Positions 34,247 through 43,178 of a stretch of DNA of 45,189 nt are shown here, piece by piece. Each line of letters begins with the position of its first letter. The stretch's first letter is position 1. Below the pieces are notes generated by a model, which worked only from the letters and a program-made list of their open reading frames with translations, had not been told where the DNA came from and did no database searches. Source of the DNA: CAUUCX01 sp041844835 (GTDB lineage: Bacteria > Bacillota > Clostridia > Peptostreptococcales > Anaerovoracaceae). Where the stretch lies: NCBI GenBank assembly GCA_041844835.1, contig JBGZBU010000039.1, positions 1 through 45,189 of the forward strand. The letters are read 5' to 3'. The position numbers were made by a program, and so were the translations under genes.

Positions 34247-35743
34247 ATGAACGAAAAATACATTATGGCATTTGATCTGGGAACGACTAATACGCGATGC
34301 ATGATTTTCGACAAAAGAGGCAACATCGTGAGCATCGCAACCAACGAATTTGCGCAAATTTATCCGCGTGAAGGATATGTCGAGCACGATCCTCTGCAGA
34401 TATGGGAAGCACAGCTCGCAGCTGCCAGAGATGCGCTCAGGCGCGCGGGACTGAAAGCGAAAGAAATCGCTGCGATCGGCATCACAAACCAAAGAGAAAC
34501 TACAGTAATTTGGGATAAAAAAACCGGCGAGCCGGTCTATAATGCGATAGTATGGCAATGCCGCAGGACGGCAAAATTGTGCCGCAGCCTCAAAGACGAG
34601 GGGCTTGAGGCGGAGCTGCACGAAAAGACAGGTCTGTTGCTCGACCCGTATTTTTCAGCCACAAAAATCATGTGGATACTTGAAAACGTGGAGGGCGCCC
34701 GCGAGCGTGCAGAGCGCGGGGAGCTGCTGTTCGGCACGATCGATACGTGGATCATATGGAAACTGACAAATGGCGAAAAACACGTCACCGACTATACAAA
34801 CGCTTCGCGTACGATGCTTTTTAATATAAATGAACTGAAATGGGACGAGGATATATTGAAAAAACTCCACATCCCGCCCGGCATGCTGCCGGAAGTCAAA
34901 CCTTCGTCGCATGTATACGGATTCACTTCGCATGAACTGTTCGGCGAATGCATCCCGATCGCAGGCGCTGCAGGCGATCAGCAGGCGGCGCTGTTCGGTC
35001 AGAAATGCCGGGAGCGCGGTGACGTCAAAAATACGTACGGAACCGGCTGTTTCTTGCTCATGAATACGGGGAAAACCCCTATTTTTTCGGACAAAGGCCT
35101 GCTCACCACCCTTGCGTGCGATGCAAGCGGGCAGCCGTGTTATGCTATTGAGGGATCCGTATTTATCGCGGGAGCGGCGATACAATGGCTGAGGGATGAA
35201 GTGGGGCTGCTTGAAAAATCGAGTGAATCCGAAGAAATGGCGCGAAAAGTGCTCGACACCGGCGGAGTATATATGGTGCCGGCTTTTACGGGACTTGGCG
35301 CTCCGCATTGGGAGCCGTATGCGCGCGGCATAATTACGGGTCTTACGCGGGGAACAAACAAAAATCATATCGTCCGCGCGGCATTGGAATCACTGGCGTA
35401 CCAGAGCTGTGATCTGATTCGTCTCATGGAGGAGGAAGCGGGCATTCGCATAAAAAGTCTGAAAGTAGACGGAGGCGCTGCCGGAAACGATTTTTTGATG
35501 CAGTTCCAGGCGGATTTGCTGGGTGTGCATGTTTTGCGCCCCGAAAATATTGAAATAACATGCCTCGGCGCGGCATATCTTGCCGGGCTTGCGACGGGAT
35601 ACTGGAGCGGCGCGGAAGATATCGGAAACAATGATGAAGGCATGATGCATTACAATCCGGTCATGAATGCGGAAAAACGCGCCGCACTGCTGAAAGGCTG
35701 GCACAGGGCGGTTGAGGCGGCGCTGCTTTTGGCGCGGGAGTAA
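34247..35743 (+). CDS. glpK: Glycerol kinase
   Basis: FGGY-family kinase of 498 residues that phosphorylates glycerol to glycerol-3-phosphate. The N-terminal ATP motif is FDLGTTNTR, ITNQRETTVIWD and VWQCRRT are GlpK signatures, and DGGAAGNDFLMQFQADLLG is the second ATP site. Length equals typical GlpK. I prefer ATG 34247 (MNEKYIMAFD), with GAGAGG (34232-34237) upstream; a longer frame from 34214 runs into the repeat. It directly follows the tandem palindromic element, which could control it. No glpF or glpD is adjacent. Confidence 0.96.
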   Translation: MNEKYIMAFDLGTTNTRCMIFDKRGNIVSIATNEFAQIYPREGYVEHDPLQIWEAQLAAARDALRRAGLKAKEIAAIGITNQRETTVIWDKKTGEPVYNAIVWQCRRTAKLCRSLKDEGLEAELHEKTGLLLDPYFSATKIMWILENVEGARERAERGELLFGTIDTWIIWKLTNGEKHVTDYTNASRTMLFNINELKWDEDILKKLHIPPGMLPEVKPSSHVYGFTSHELFGECIPIAGAAGDQQAALFGQKCRERGDVKNTYGTGCFLLMNTGKTPIFSDKGLLTTLACDASGQPCYAIEGSVFIAGAAIQWLRDEVGLLEKSSESEEMARKVLDTGGVYMVPAFTGLGAPHWEPYARGIITGLTRGTNKNHIVRAALESLAYQSCDLIRLMEEEAGIRIKSLKVDGGAAGNDFLMQFQADLLGVHVLRPENIEITCLGAAYLAGLATGYWSGAEDIGNNDEGMMHYNPVMNAEKRAALLKGWHRAVEAALLLARE

Positions 35744-35793
35744 CTTGCTTGTCCTTCCGTATTCCTGTCGTTTTTGTTTACCAAAAGGAATGC

Positions 35794-35823
35794 TTGAAAG
35801 AAACGTTTATTCGCTTATATTAT
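35794..35823 (+). promoter_or_regulatory. Putative sigma-A promoter of the ydjI-type operon
   Basis: TTGAAA (35794-35799), an 18-bp spacer and TATTAT (35818-35823) lie 66 nt before the ATG at 35890. The spacer is one base longer than ideal. Confidence 0.5.
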
Positions 35824-35889
35824 TTATACTTAATTTTATGCAGCCCGGATGGCTGTATCATCAATTTGTAGTTGAAAGGAGATTCTGTT

Positions 35890-37185
35890 ATGGGTTTGAT
35901 TAAGGCTGCAGTGGGCGCCGTCGGCGGCACTCTGGCGGATCAGTGGAAAGAATATTTCTATTGCGACGCGATGGACAAGGAAACTCTCATGATGCGCGGG
36001 CAGAAAAAAAACTCCGGTCGCTCGTCGAACACCAAGGGGCACGACAATGTTATATCCAACGGCAGCGGCATCGCCGTTGCGGACGGTCAGTGCATGATTA
36101 TAGTGCAGCAGGGAGAAATAATTGAAATGTCGGCGGAGCCGGGCGTATTCGTCTTCGATACGTCTCAGGAGCCGAGCATCTTTGAGGGCGATCTGGGGCA
36201 GGCTGTAAAGGATACATTCAGCGTCATGCTGAGGCGTTTTACGTTCGGCGGCGATGTCGGCAGGGACCAGCGCGTTTATTATTTCAATCTGAAAGAGCTC
36301 CTTGACAATAAATTCGGCACCATGAATCCCGTGCCTTTCAGAGTGGTGGATTCAAAAATAGGGTTGGACATAGATGTTTCCCTGCGCTGCGCGGGCGTAT
36401 ATTCGTACAAGATAACGAACCCGATTTTATTCTACAAAAACGTCTGCGGCAATGTCGAGGGCGATTACATGAGAAGTGAGCTTGAAACTCAGTTGAAAAG
36501 TGAATTCATCAGCGCGCTTCAGCCCGCATTCGCGGAGCTGTCGAAACTGGAGCTCAGGCCGAATGAAATAATCAGTCACAATACCGAACTTGAAAATGCC
36601 ATGAATCTGGCGCTTTCACAGAAATGGGGCGAGCTGCGCGGGCTGCAGGTCGTCAGTGTGGCTCTTGCAACGGTGACGCTTCCGGAAGAGGATACGGAAC
36701 TCATAAAACAGGCTCAGAGAGCTGCATTTTTGCGCGATCCCGGAATGGCGGGAGCGACGCTTGTCGCGGCACAGGCGGATGCCATGAAAACAGCCGCCGG
36801 AAACGAATCCGGTGCAATGGCAGGCTTCATGGGCATGGGTATGGCAATGGGCGTAGGCGGAAGTTCCGCACAGGGATTGTTCGGCTTGAGTCAGGAACAG
36901 CAAATGCAGCAACAGAGCGTTCAGCAGCAAATGCCGCAGGGGTCCTCAAATCCGCAGGCGTCGGCAGGAGTCGGCGCGGGGGCAAGCCCCGTAGCGGAGG
37001 GGTGGTCGTGCTCATGCGGAGCGCTCAATCAAGGAAAATTCTGTCAGGAATGCGGAGCGAAAAAACCGGAGGGAGCGCCGCTTTACATATGCGATAAATG
37101 CGGATGGCAACCTCCCGATCCGGCAAATCCTCCGAAATTCTGTCCTGATTGCGGCGATCCGTTTAATGAAGATGATAAAAAATAA
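35890..37185 (+). CDS. YdjI-like SPFH-domain protein with C-terminal zinc ribbons
   Basis: A 431-residue homologue of YdjI (SPFH/band-7-like). The N-terminus (GLIKAAVGAVGGTLADQWKE) and the following domain with IVQQGEIIEM fit the family. A Gly/Met/Gln-rich linker (about 305-365) leads to two zinc ribbons, CSCG...CQEC (about 376-393) and CDKC...CPDC (about 404-422). In B. subtilis YdjI helps place PspA on the membrane. AAAGGAG lies 8 nt before the ATG at 35890. ydjG and ydjH homologues follow. A 20-bp tandem duplication spans its stop codon. Confidence 0.88.
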   Translation: MGLIKAAVGAVGGTLADQWKEYFYCDAMDKETLMMRGQKKNSGRSSNTKGHDNVISNGSGIAVADGQCMIIVQQGEIIEMSAEPGVFVFDTSQEPSIFEGDLGQAVKDTFSVMLRRFTFGGDVGRDQRVYYFNLKELLDNKFGTMNPVPFRVVDSKIGLDIDVSLRCAGVYSYKITNPILFYKNVCGNVEGDYMRSELETQLKSEFISALQPAFAELSKLELRPNEIISHNTELENAMNLALSQKWGELRGLQVVSVALATVTLPEEDTELIKQAQRAAFLRDPGMAGATLVAAQADAMKTAAGNESGAMAGFMGMGMAMGVGGSSAQGLFGLSQEQQMQQQSVQQQMPQGSSNPQASAGVGAGASPVAEGWSCSCGALNQGKFCQECGAKKPEGAPLYICDKCGWQPPDPANPPKFCPDCGDPFNEDDKK

Positions 37186-37205
37186 ATGAAGATGATAAAA
37201 AAATA
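37165..37205 (+). repeat. 20-bp tandem duplication across the stop of the YdjI gene
   Basis: AATGAAGATGATAAAAAATA (37165-37184) is followed at once by the same sequence with one more A (37185-37205). The first copy encodes the end of the protein and its stop; the second is noncoding. It is a recent-looking slippage event. Confidence 0.8.
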
Positions 37206-37225
37206 GAGGATTCGGAGAAACTGTC

Positions 37226-38326
37226 ATGACTAATGTACAATCTTTCAAATGCCCCTCGTGCGGAGGGTCAATAGAATTCAGCAGTGAGCTGCAAAAAATG
37301 AAATGTCCTTACTGCGATACCGTTATTGAGACGAGCGATATTGAAACAGATTGCGCGCAGCAAGAAAGCGGATCGGACAGCTCGGTGAACATGAGCGGAT
37401 TCGAGTTTTCTTCCGCCGCCCTGCAAAATTGGGACGAGCAGGAGATAGCTTCTCTTCGTGAATTTCGCTGCAATTCATGCGGTGGAGAGTTGCTTGTAGA
37501 CGATAGTACGGCGGCCACTTCATGCCCGTTTTGTGACAGTCCGGTGGTGTTGACGGAGCGCGTTACCGGGACGCTCAAGCCGAATTGCGTGATACCGTTT
37601 TGCAAAAACAGGGATGATGCCCGTGCGGGGCTGCTCAGGCATTTTAAAGGAAAGCGACTCCTCCCCAAGGTCTTTAAGAGCGAAAACCATGTAGATGAGG
37701 TAAAGGGCGTTTACGTGCCTTTCTGGCTGTTCAGCGCCGACGCGGATGCCAAAATTCAATTCGACGCCACAGACGTTAATGTGTACACGGTAGGCGATTA
37801 TGAATACACGGATACGAAGCATTTTGATGTGGTAAGAGAGGGGAATCTCAGCTTCAGCAATATTGAGGTGGACGCCTCATCCAAGATGGAAGACGCCATG
37901 ATGAATGTGATCGGTCCGTACAATCACGATGAAGCGGTCGATTTTAACAGCGCGTATTTGGCGGGTTTTCTTGCCGACAAATATGATGTCAGCGCCGAGG
38001 ACAGCATCTCCCGCGCAAATGCCTTTATAGAAGAGAGCACGATCAAGGCGTTTGAAAACACGGTCGTCGGCTACTCGACGGTGCATAGGAGAGCTGCGGA
38101 TATACGAATAAAAAACAGCAGCTATACATACGCATTGTACCCTGTATGGCTGCTCAACACCACATGGCGTGGCAAGAAATATGTGTTTGCGATGAACGGT
38201 CAAACGGGAAAATTCGTTGGAGATCTGCCGATGGATAAAAAGCTTGCGGCTGTTTGGGGTGCATCCATTACGGCGGCGATAACGGCGATTACGGTTTGCG
38301 GAGCGTATCTGCTGTGGTTGTTTTGA
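37226..38326 (+). CDS. YdjG-like zinc-ribbon membrane protein
   Basis: A 366-residue protein with two TFIIB-like zinc ribbons: C9/C12 with C27/C30, and C82/C85 with C100/C103. A beta-rich middle domain follows (about 115-330, with VPFWLFSADADAKIQFD). A C-terminal membrane helix (about 345-365) anchors it. This matches the YdjG family of the B. subtilis pspA-ydjGHI stress operon. It starts 40 nt after ydjI and ends 14 nt before ydjH, so the three are one unit. It is often annotated as a TFIIB-type zinc-ribbon protein. Confidence 0.85.
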   Translation: MTNVQSFKCPSCGGSIEFSSELQKMKCPYCDTVIETSDIETDCAQQESGSDSSVNMSGFEFSSAALQNWDEQEIASLREFRCNSCGGELLVDDSTAATSCPFCDSPVVLTERVTGTLKPNCVIPFCKNRDDARAGLLRHFKGKRLLPKVFKSENHVDEVKGVYVPFWLFSADADAKIQFDATDVNVYTVGDYEYTDTKHFDVVREGNLSFSNIEVDASSKMEDAMMNVIGPYNHDEAVDFNSAYLAGFLADKYDVSAEDSISRANAFIEESTIKAFENTVVGYSTVHRRAADIRIKNSSYTYALYPVWLLNTTWRGKKYVFAMNGQTGKFVGDLPMDKKLAAVWGASITAAITAITVCGAYLLWLF

Positions 38327-38340
38327 GGAAGAGGTGTGCC

Positions 38341-39237
38341 ATGAATAAGATTGCAAAGAAAATAAGTGTGATGCTGCTTCTTTTGATTACGATATCCGCG
38401 CTGATGCCCGTGCTTGCGATCGCGGCCCCCGAAATTACGGAAGCGGATCGGGAGAACTTTTTGGAAAATCACGTAAACGGACTTCCTGAATGGCGTGAAC
38501 GCCCCGATGAGAGGCTGCTTCCACGGTTTTGTGATTTCACGGATACCGTGGATGAGGAAGATGCCGGGGCATTGCGGGACAAACTGAACAAGCTCAGTGA
38601 AAAACATCAGATGGATATCGCCGTGGTGATGACATCCACGCTGGAAGGACTGAGTCCGATGGAATATGCCAATGATTTTTACGATTATTACGGGTACGGA
38701 TACGGAGCTGATTTTGACGGTGTGATCCTGCTCGTGAGCATGGAAGACAGGGACTACTGGATTTCAACGCGTGGAGAGGGCATCACGGATTTTACGGATG
38801 CAGGTATTGAATACATCGGTGAGCGGTTGGTTCCGTTCCTGGGCGATGGAGATTACGTGGGAGCGTATGAACAATTTGCCGATCTTGCGGATGATTTCAT
38901 AAATCAGGCAAGAAGCGACAAACCGTATGATGTCGGGGATATGCCCAAAGAACCGTTCAAACCGTTAAGGCCGCTCATGATCGGGCTTGTTGCCGGAATT
39001 TTGATCGCAATCACAGTGCTTGCATCGTTTCGCGCACAGCTGAAAAAAGGAGCGAACTACGCTCAGCCGAGCAAGTTTATAGTGGATGGCAGTTTGAATT
39101 TTTCAAACAGTTTGGACACATTTTTGCATATGACTACGACCAAGGTGTACAGACCGAAAACAAACGAAAGCGGCGGCTCATCGACGCATACATCCTCCTC
39201 GGGGGGGACGCACGGGGGCGGCGGCGGAAAGTTTTAG
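38341..39237 (+). CDS. YdjH-like TPM-domain membrane protein
   Basis: A 298-residue protein with a signal peptide (1-28, ending AIAAP) and a TPM domain (about 60-195, with DIAVVMTSTLEG and GVILLVSMEDRDYWIST). A membrane helix follows (about 215-235). The Ser/Gly-rich tail ends GGGGGKF, as in YgcG-like proteins. The start ATG at 38341 has GAGG upstream; longer frames from 38254 lie inside ydjG. TPM proteins such as YdjH are membrane-linked, and their role in stress response is known only in outline. It completes the ydjI-ydjG-ydjH set. Confidence 0.9.
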   Translation: MNKIAKKISVMLLLLITISALMPVLAIAAPEITEADRENFLENHVNGLPEWRERPDERLLPRFCDFTDTVDEEDAGALRDKLNKLSEKHQMDIAVVMTSTLEGLSPMEYANDFYDYYGYGYGADFDGVILLVSMEDRDYWISTRGEGITDFTDAGIEYIGERLVPFLGDGDYVGAYEQFADLADDFINQARSDKPYDVGDMPKEPFKPLRPLMIGLVAGILIAITVLASFRAQLKKGANYAQPSKFIVDGSLNFSNSLDTFLHMTTTKVYRPKTNESGGSSTHTSSSGGTHGGGGGKF

Positions 39238-39259
39238 AAAATAGAGGTATTACGGGATA

Positions 39260-39460
39260 ATGAAGATAAGGATAAACGGCGAAGAGCGCCTGGTAGATGA
39301 GGGAGCAACCCTTGCGGAGATGCTTGCAGCCGCCGGCTACGAGCAAAAATATATCGCGGTGGAATATAACGGCGGCGTCATAATGGCGGACGATTACGCA
39401 ACTGTCGTTTTGAAAGACGGCGATAAGCTGGAGATAGTGCGCTTTGTGGGCGGTGGTTGA
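39260..39460 (+). CDS. thiS: Sulfur carrier protein ThiS
   Basis: A 66-residue ubiquitin-like protein ending in Gly-Gly (VRFVGGG), the site of adenylation and thiocarboxylation. The N-terminal KIRINGEERLV strand fits ThiS. It carries sulfur for thiazole formation by ThiG. It starts 22 nt after ydjH, so there is no room for a TPP riboswitch directly before it, and none is seen. thiF follows by 13 nt. Confidence 0.95.
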   Translation: MKIRINGEERLVDEGATLAEMLAAAGYEQKYIAVEYNGGVIMADDYATVVLKDGDKLEIVRFVGGG

Positions 39461-39473
39461 CGGAGGAACTGTG

Positions 39474-40073
39474 ATGAAAAAAAACAATTGCGGTCCCGAT
39501 TCGGGATTCGGAAATGCTCGCATTGCGATTGCCGGAGCGGGCGGGATCGGCTCCCACACCGCTGTCGCGCTTGCCCGCGCCGGTGTGGGCCACATCAAAA
39601 TCGTCGATTTTGATGTGGTGGATTCTACGAATCCGAGCCGCCAGATATACACTGCCCGCGACATAGGCAGACTTAAAGTGGAAGCGCTGCGGGATTTTTT
39701 GCTTTCAATCAATCCTGCGCTCGACCTTAATATCAGCAGCGACCGGATAACTCCCGAAAACGTTGAAGCACACTTCGCGGATTACGAACTCGTATGCGAA
39801 GCGTTCGACCTGCCGGAAGCAAAAACAATGCTTATATCGCATCTGCTGTCATCGCCGCATCCGCCGATCATCGTATCGGTCTCGGGTATGGCGGGACTTC
39901 ACACCGCGGAGAGCATTCACACTCGAAAAGCAATGAACCGCCTTTATATATGCGGCGACGAAAAAAGCGACGTTGCGGCGGGCGAAAAACTTTTTGCGCC
40001 TCGCGTGCTGATCTGCGCGGGACATCAGGCAAATATGGTGCTGCGTCTGCTCAGCGGCTTGGAACCCGAGTAA
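39474..40073 (+). CDS. thiF: ThiF-type sulfur-carrier adenylyltransferase (short form)
   Basis: A 199-residue E1-like enzyme that adenylates the ThiS C-terminus. The nucleotide loop is GAGGIGSHT (about 21-29), then DFDVVDSTNPSRQ and KVEAL follow, as in ThiF/MoeB. The C-terminal CxxC zinc site of longer MoeB/ThiF proteins is missing, as in the short ThiF of many clostridia. The ATG at 39474 has GGAGG 7-8 nt upstream; the longer frame from 39444 overlaps thiS. A 259-bp A-rich spacer separates it from thiG. Confidence 0.9.
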   Translation: MKKNNCGPDSGFGNARIAIAGAGGIGSHTAVALARAGVGHIKIVDFDVVDSTNPSRQIYTARDIGRLKVEALRDFLLSINPALDLNISSDRITPENVEAHFADYELVCEAFDLPEAKTMLISHLLSSPHPPIIVSVSGMAGLHTAESIHTRKAMNRLYICGDEKSDVAAGEKLFAPRVLICAGHQANMVLRLLSGLEPE

Positions 40074-40098
40074 CTCGGATATTTACAACCGAGATATG

Positions 40099-40310
40099 AA
40101 AATCAAGCGCAAGAAAATAAGCGTGTAAAAATGCATATGGAAAAGCGCGTGCAAAAAAACAAATTCAAAAATGAAATGCAAAAAATCAAGCATGAAAGAG
40201 TAAACGCAAAAAAAGTAAGAATACAAAAGTAAATACAAAAGGCAAATGCAAAAATCAAAAATCAAATACAGAAAATTTAGCACAAAAAACAGAAAATAGA
40301 GCGTAAAAAA
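40099..40310. repeat. Degenerate A-tract repeat between thiF and thiG
   Basis: Runs of four to seven A lie at roughly 13-14 bp spacing across this spacer, for example near 40115, 40129, 40142, 40156, 40169 and 40182. The plus strand has almost no T. A tiny Lys-rich frame (40131-40232) has no ribosome binding site. No gene is called here. Confidence 0.6.
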
Positions 40311-40332
40311 TTTAACACGAAAAGAGGCTGGA

Positions 40333-41166
40333 ATGAATAAAAAAATTGAAAACTCGGGCTTGAACAAAGGCTCGGCCCTGAACAAAAACTTTACCGCGGA
40401 GAATGACCCCCTGATCCTTGGCGGGCATCGCTTCACTTCGAGATTTATCCTCGGATCCGGCAAATACAATGTAGAACTCATAAAGGCGGCGGTGGAACAG
40501 GCGGGTGCGGAAATCCTCACCCTCGCTTTGAGGCGTGCAAACACGGAAGCCGATGAAAACATCATTGACTTCATTCCCGAGGGAACAACTCTGCTGCCAA
40601 ACACATCCGGCGCGCGCAATGCCGATGAGGCCGCAAGAATTGCCAGGCTCGCCAGAGCCATGGGCTGCGGTGATTTCGTAAAAATCGAAGTCATTCGCGA
40701 CAGCAAGTACCTATTGCCCGACAACTATGAAACGATTAAAGCGACCGAAATTCTGGCAAAAGAGGGATTTATCGTGCTGCCGTACATGTATCCGGATCTG
40801 AATGTCGCAAGAGATCTTGAGAGTGCGGGAGCTGCCGCGATAATGCCGCTCGCTTCACCCATCGGCACGAATCGGGGTCTTGCGACAAAAGAATTTATAA
40901 AAATCCTTGTCGAAGAAATAGATCTTCCTATAATAGTCGACGCCGGGATCGGCAGACCCTCGCAGGCGGCGGAGGCAATGGAACTGGGAGTTTCCGCAAT
41001 AATGGCAAACACGGCAATCGCGACCGCGGGTAACATTCCGCTCATGGCATCGGCGTTTAAAGATGCGATCGACGCGGGAAGAAAAGCCTATCTTGCCGGA
41101 GTCGGGAGAATCCTCGCAGAGGGCGCCGCCGCTTCATCACCGCTCACAGGATTTTTGGAGGACTGA
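40333..41166 (+). CDS. thiG: Thiazole synthase ThiG
   Basis: A 277-residue TIM-barrel enzyme that forms thiazole phosphate from DXP, ThiS thiocarboxylate and dehydroglycine. FILGSGKYN, TLALRRAN, VKIEVI (the Schiff-base Lys region), MPLASPIGTNRGL and VDAGIGRPSQAAEAMELG are ThiG marks. The N-terminus is about 20 residues longer than usual. AGAGG lies just before the ATG at 40333. thiH follows after 5 nt. It is a strong call. Confidence 0.96.
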   Translation: MNKKIENSGLNKGSALNKNFTAENDPLILGGHRFTSRFILGSGKYNVELIKAAVEQAGAEILTLALRRANTEADENIIDFIPEGTTLLPNTSGARNADEAARIARLARAMGCGDFVKIEVIRDSKYLLPDNYETIKATEILAKEGFIVLPYMYPDLNVARDLESAGAAAIMPLASPIGTNRGLATKEFIKILVEEIDLPIIVDAGIGRPSQAAEAMELGVSAIMANTAIATAGNIPLMASAFKDAIDAGRKAYLAGVGRILAEGAAASSPLTGFLED

Positions 41167-41171
41167 AATTC

Positions 41172-42347
41172 ATGGCAAAGACGAACAGAATAAATCACAT
41201 GGAATACCTTCCCGGCATGGAAAAGATAGAGTCGGACATAGAGGAAAAAGTCATTCAGGCACGGGCAAACTATGTGCCGGAAAACTATTCGGCTGCTGAC
41301 GTTTTGCGCGCACTCGAAGATAGAAACAAGACGCCGGAGGATTTTGCAGCTCTGCTGTCCCCGGCTGCCAAACCTTATTTGGAACAAATAGCGGAGCTCG
41401 CAAGAAAAGAGAGGATGCGACATTTCGGTACTTCCGTATATCTTTTCACCCCGCTTTACATATCGAACTATTGCGAAAACCATTGCATTTACTGCGGTTT
41501 CAACTGCACAAACAAGATCGACAGAGCAAAACTTGATGCTGAGGAGATCGCGCGGGAGATGAAAGCGATTGCGGACACGGGACTTGAAGAAGTGCTGATA
41601 CTTACCGGCGAGAGTCGCAGACATTCAGATATCGAATACATCGGCGCGGCATGCAGAGAAGCAAAAAAATATTTCAAAAATATCGGACTTGAAATCTATC
41701 CTTTAAATACGGATGAATACGCATATCTGAGGAAATGCGGCGCGGATTATGTAACGGTTTTCCAGGAAACATACGATTCCGACAAGTATGAAAATATGCA
41801 TTTGGCAGGGCATAAGCGCATATTCCCGTACCGCTTAAACTCGCAGGAACGCGCCCTCAAAGGCGGGATGCGGGGAGTCGCGTTTGCCGCGCTGCTCGGG
41901 CTTTCGGATTTCAGAAAAGACGCATTTGCAACGGGAATTCACGCATACATGCTGCAGCGCAAATACCCGCATGCGGAGATTTCATTTTCATGTCCGCGGC
42001 TCCGCCCCATAATCGGCGGCAGCGAGATAAATCCTCAAAATGTGCAGGAGAGCGACCTGCTCCAGATAATGCTTGCGTATCGCATTTTTATGCCGTTTGC
42101 GGGCATGACGATATCCACTCGCGAACGCGCCGAATTCCGCGATAATGTCATAGGGCTGTGTGCGACCAAAATTTCAGCCGGCGTGAGCACCGGCATAGGG
42201 GAACATTCCGAGGAAAACGGCGAAAGCGCGAAGGCGGGAGATAATCAATTTGAAATTGCGGATGGCAGAGATGTAATCGAAGTTACGCATGCAATAAGAC
42301 AAAAAGGTTTGCAGCCCGTTATGAATGATTACATTCTGCTTCCCTGA
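41172..42347 (+). CDS. thiH: 2-iminoacetate synthase ThiH (radical SAM)
   Basis: A 391-residue radical-SAM enzyme that cleaves tyrosine to dehydroglycine for thiazole synthesis. The cluster motif is CENHCIYC (C101, C105, C108). GLEIYPLNTDEY, VTVFQETYD and the late GDNQFEIADGRDV-like segment fit ThiH. Using ThiH instead of the O2-dependent glycine oxidase ThiO marks an anaerobe. GGAGG lies 10 nt before the ATG. The gene follows thiG closely and precedes the ThiE-like gene by 74 nt. Confidence 0.96.
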   Translation: MAKTNRINHMEYLPGMEKIESDIEEKVIQARANYVPENYSAADVLRALEDRNKTPEDFAALLSPAAKPYLEQIAELARKERMRHFGTSVYLFTPLYISNYCENHCIYCGFNCTNKIDRAKLDAEEIAREMKAIADTGLEEVLILTGESRRHSDIEYIGAACREAKKYFKNIGLEIYPLNTDEYAYLRKCGADYVTVFQETYDSDKYENMHLAGHKRIFPYRLNSQERALKGGMRGVAFAALLGLSDFRKDAFATGIHAYMLQRKYPHAEISFSCPRLRPIIGGSEINPQNVQESDLLQIMLAYRIFMPFAGMTISTRERAEFRDNVIGLCATKISAGVSTGIGEHSEENGESAKAGDNQFEIADGRDVIEVTHAIRQKGLQPVMNDYILLP

Positions 42348-42421
42348 GATTTTCACTTCGAGTGAGTTTCAATTTGAGATGGAGCAATTCAATTTGACAT
42401 AAGTTTGCGGAGGAACTGCCG

Positions 42422-43066
42422 ATGCTTGATAAATCCGGATTTAAATGGATCGCTATCACAAACTCAAAACTTGTAAAAATCCCCCTCGATGAATATCTGC
42501 GGGAGGCATTTAATAAACTTAAAAACGGTGAAGATCCCGGAAATTCGGGATTGCCGCTTCCGGACATGCTGGTACTGCGCGAGCCCGATATGGCGCATCA
42601 TGAATACGCGCTCCTTGCGGAGCGGATCCGGGAGATATGTGCACCCCTCGGGGTGGAGCTGATACTGCATTCACACGCTGATCTTGCCGAAAAGCTGCAC
42701 CCCTCCGGATTGCATTTGCCGTTTTCTGAGTTTTGCGCGCTTCATCCCGCGCGGGAAATATTTGCAAAAAATTCGGGATATCATCCCGAATTTTGCGGGA
42801 CATCCGTACACTCCGCGGAGGATCTTGTTTATGCGATTGAGTGTGGAGCGGATTACGTTTTCGCGGGGCACATCTATGAGACGGACTGCAAAAAAAATCT
42901 TCCGCCCAGAGGAGAGAGTTTTCTGAAACATATCATATCTTTGAAGCCGGCGGATTTCCCCGTCTATGCCGTAGGCGGCATAAATCTTGAAAATTCGGAA
43001 AAGATCAGAGCCGCGGGGGCAAACGGCGCATGCCTGATGTCCGCGTATATGACGCTTGCAATTTAG
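42422..43066 (+). CDS. Thiamine-phosphate synthase/TenI-like protein
   Basis: A 214-residue TIM-barrel protein of the ThiE/TenI group. The middle shows GTSVHSAEDL and GADYVFAGHIYETDCKKNLPPRG, and the end VYAVGGINLENSEKI, all family marks. ThiE joins HMP-PP and thiazole phosphate; TenI isomerises the thiazole. The GHIYETDCKK segment with PPRG is seen in both, so I cannot choose. GGAGG lies 10 nt before the ATG. It is the last gene of the thiazole cluster; no thiC or thiD is present here. Confidence 0.85.
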   Translation: MLDKSGFKWIAITNSKLVKIPLDEYLREAFNKLKNGEDPGNSGLPLPDMLVLREPDMAHHEYALLAERIREICAPLGVELILHSHADLAEKLHPSGLHLPFSEFCALHPAREIFAKNSGYHPEFCGTSVHSAEDLVYAIECGADYVFAGHIYETDCKKNLPPRGESFLKHIISLKPADFPVYAVGGINLENSEKIRAAGANGACLMSAYMTLAI

Positions 43067-43178
43067 CGCATTTTCGTGTATTGTAAATAGGCAATGCGAG
43101 AGTTTGGGAAGAGTTCGATCAAAGCTCAAATGTGAGACTTCAACAAAGGCTTGATCGATGTGTAAACAAGAACACAAT

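Noticed and set aside
38254..38340. Upstream in-frame start for the YdjH homologue
   Set aside because: It lies within ydjG, and a signal peptide begins at 38341.
40131..40232. 33-codon Lys-rich frame between thiF and thiG
   Set aside because: No ribosome binding site, and the content is explained by A-tract repeats.
40083..40724. Minus-strand frame of 213 codons, very hydrophobic, opposite thiG
   Set aside because: It is the antisense of an A-rich spacer and of thiG; T-rich sequence yields Phe, Leu and Tyr by composition alone.
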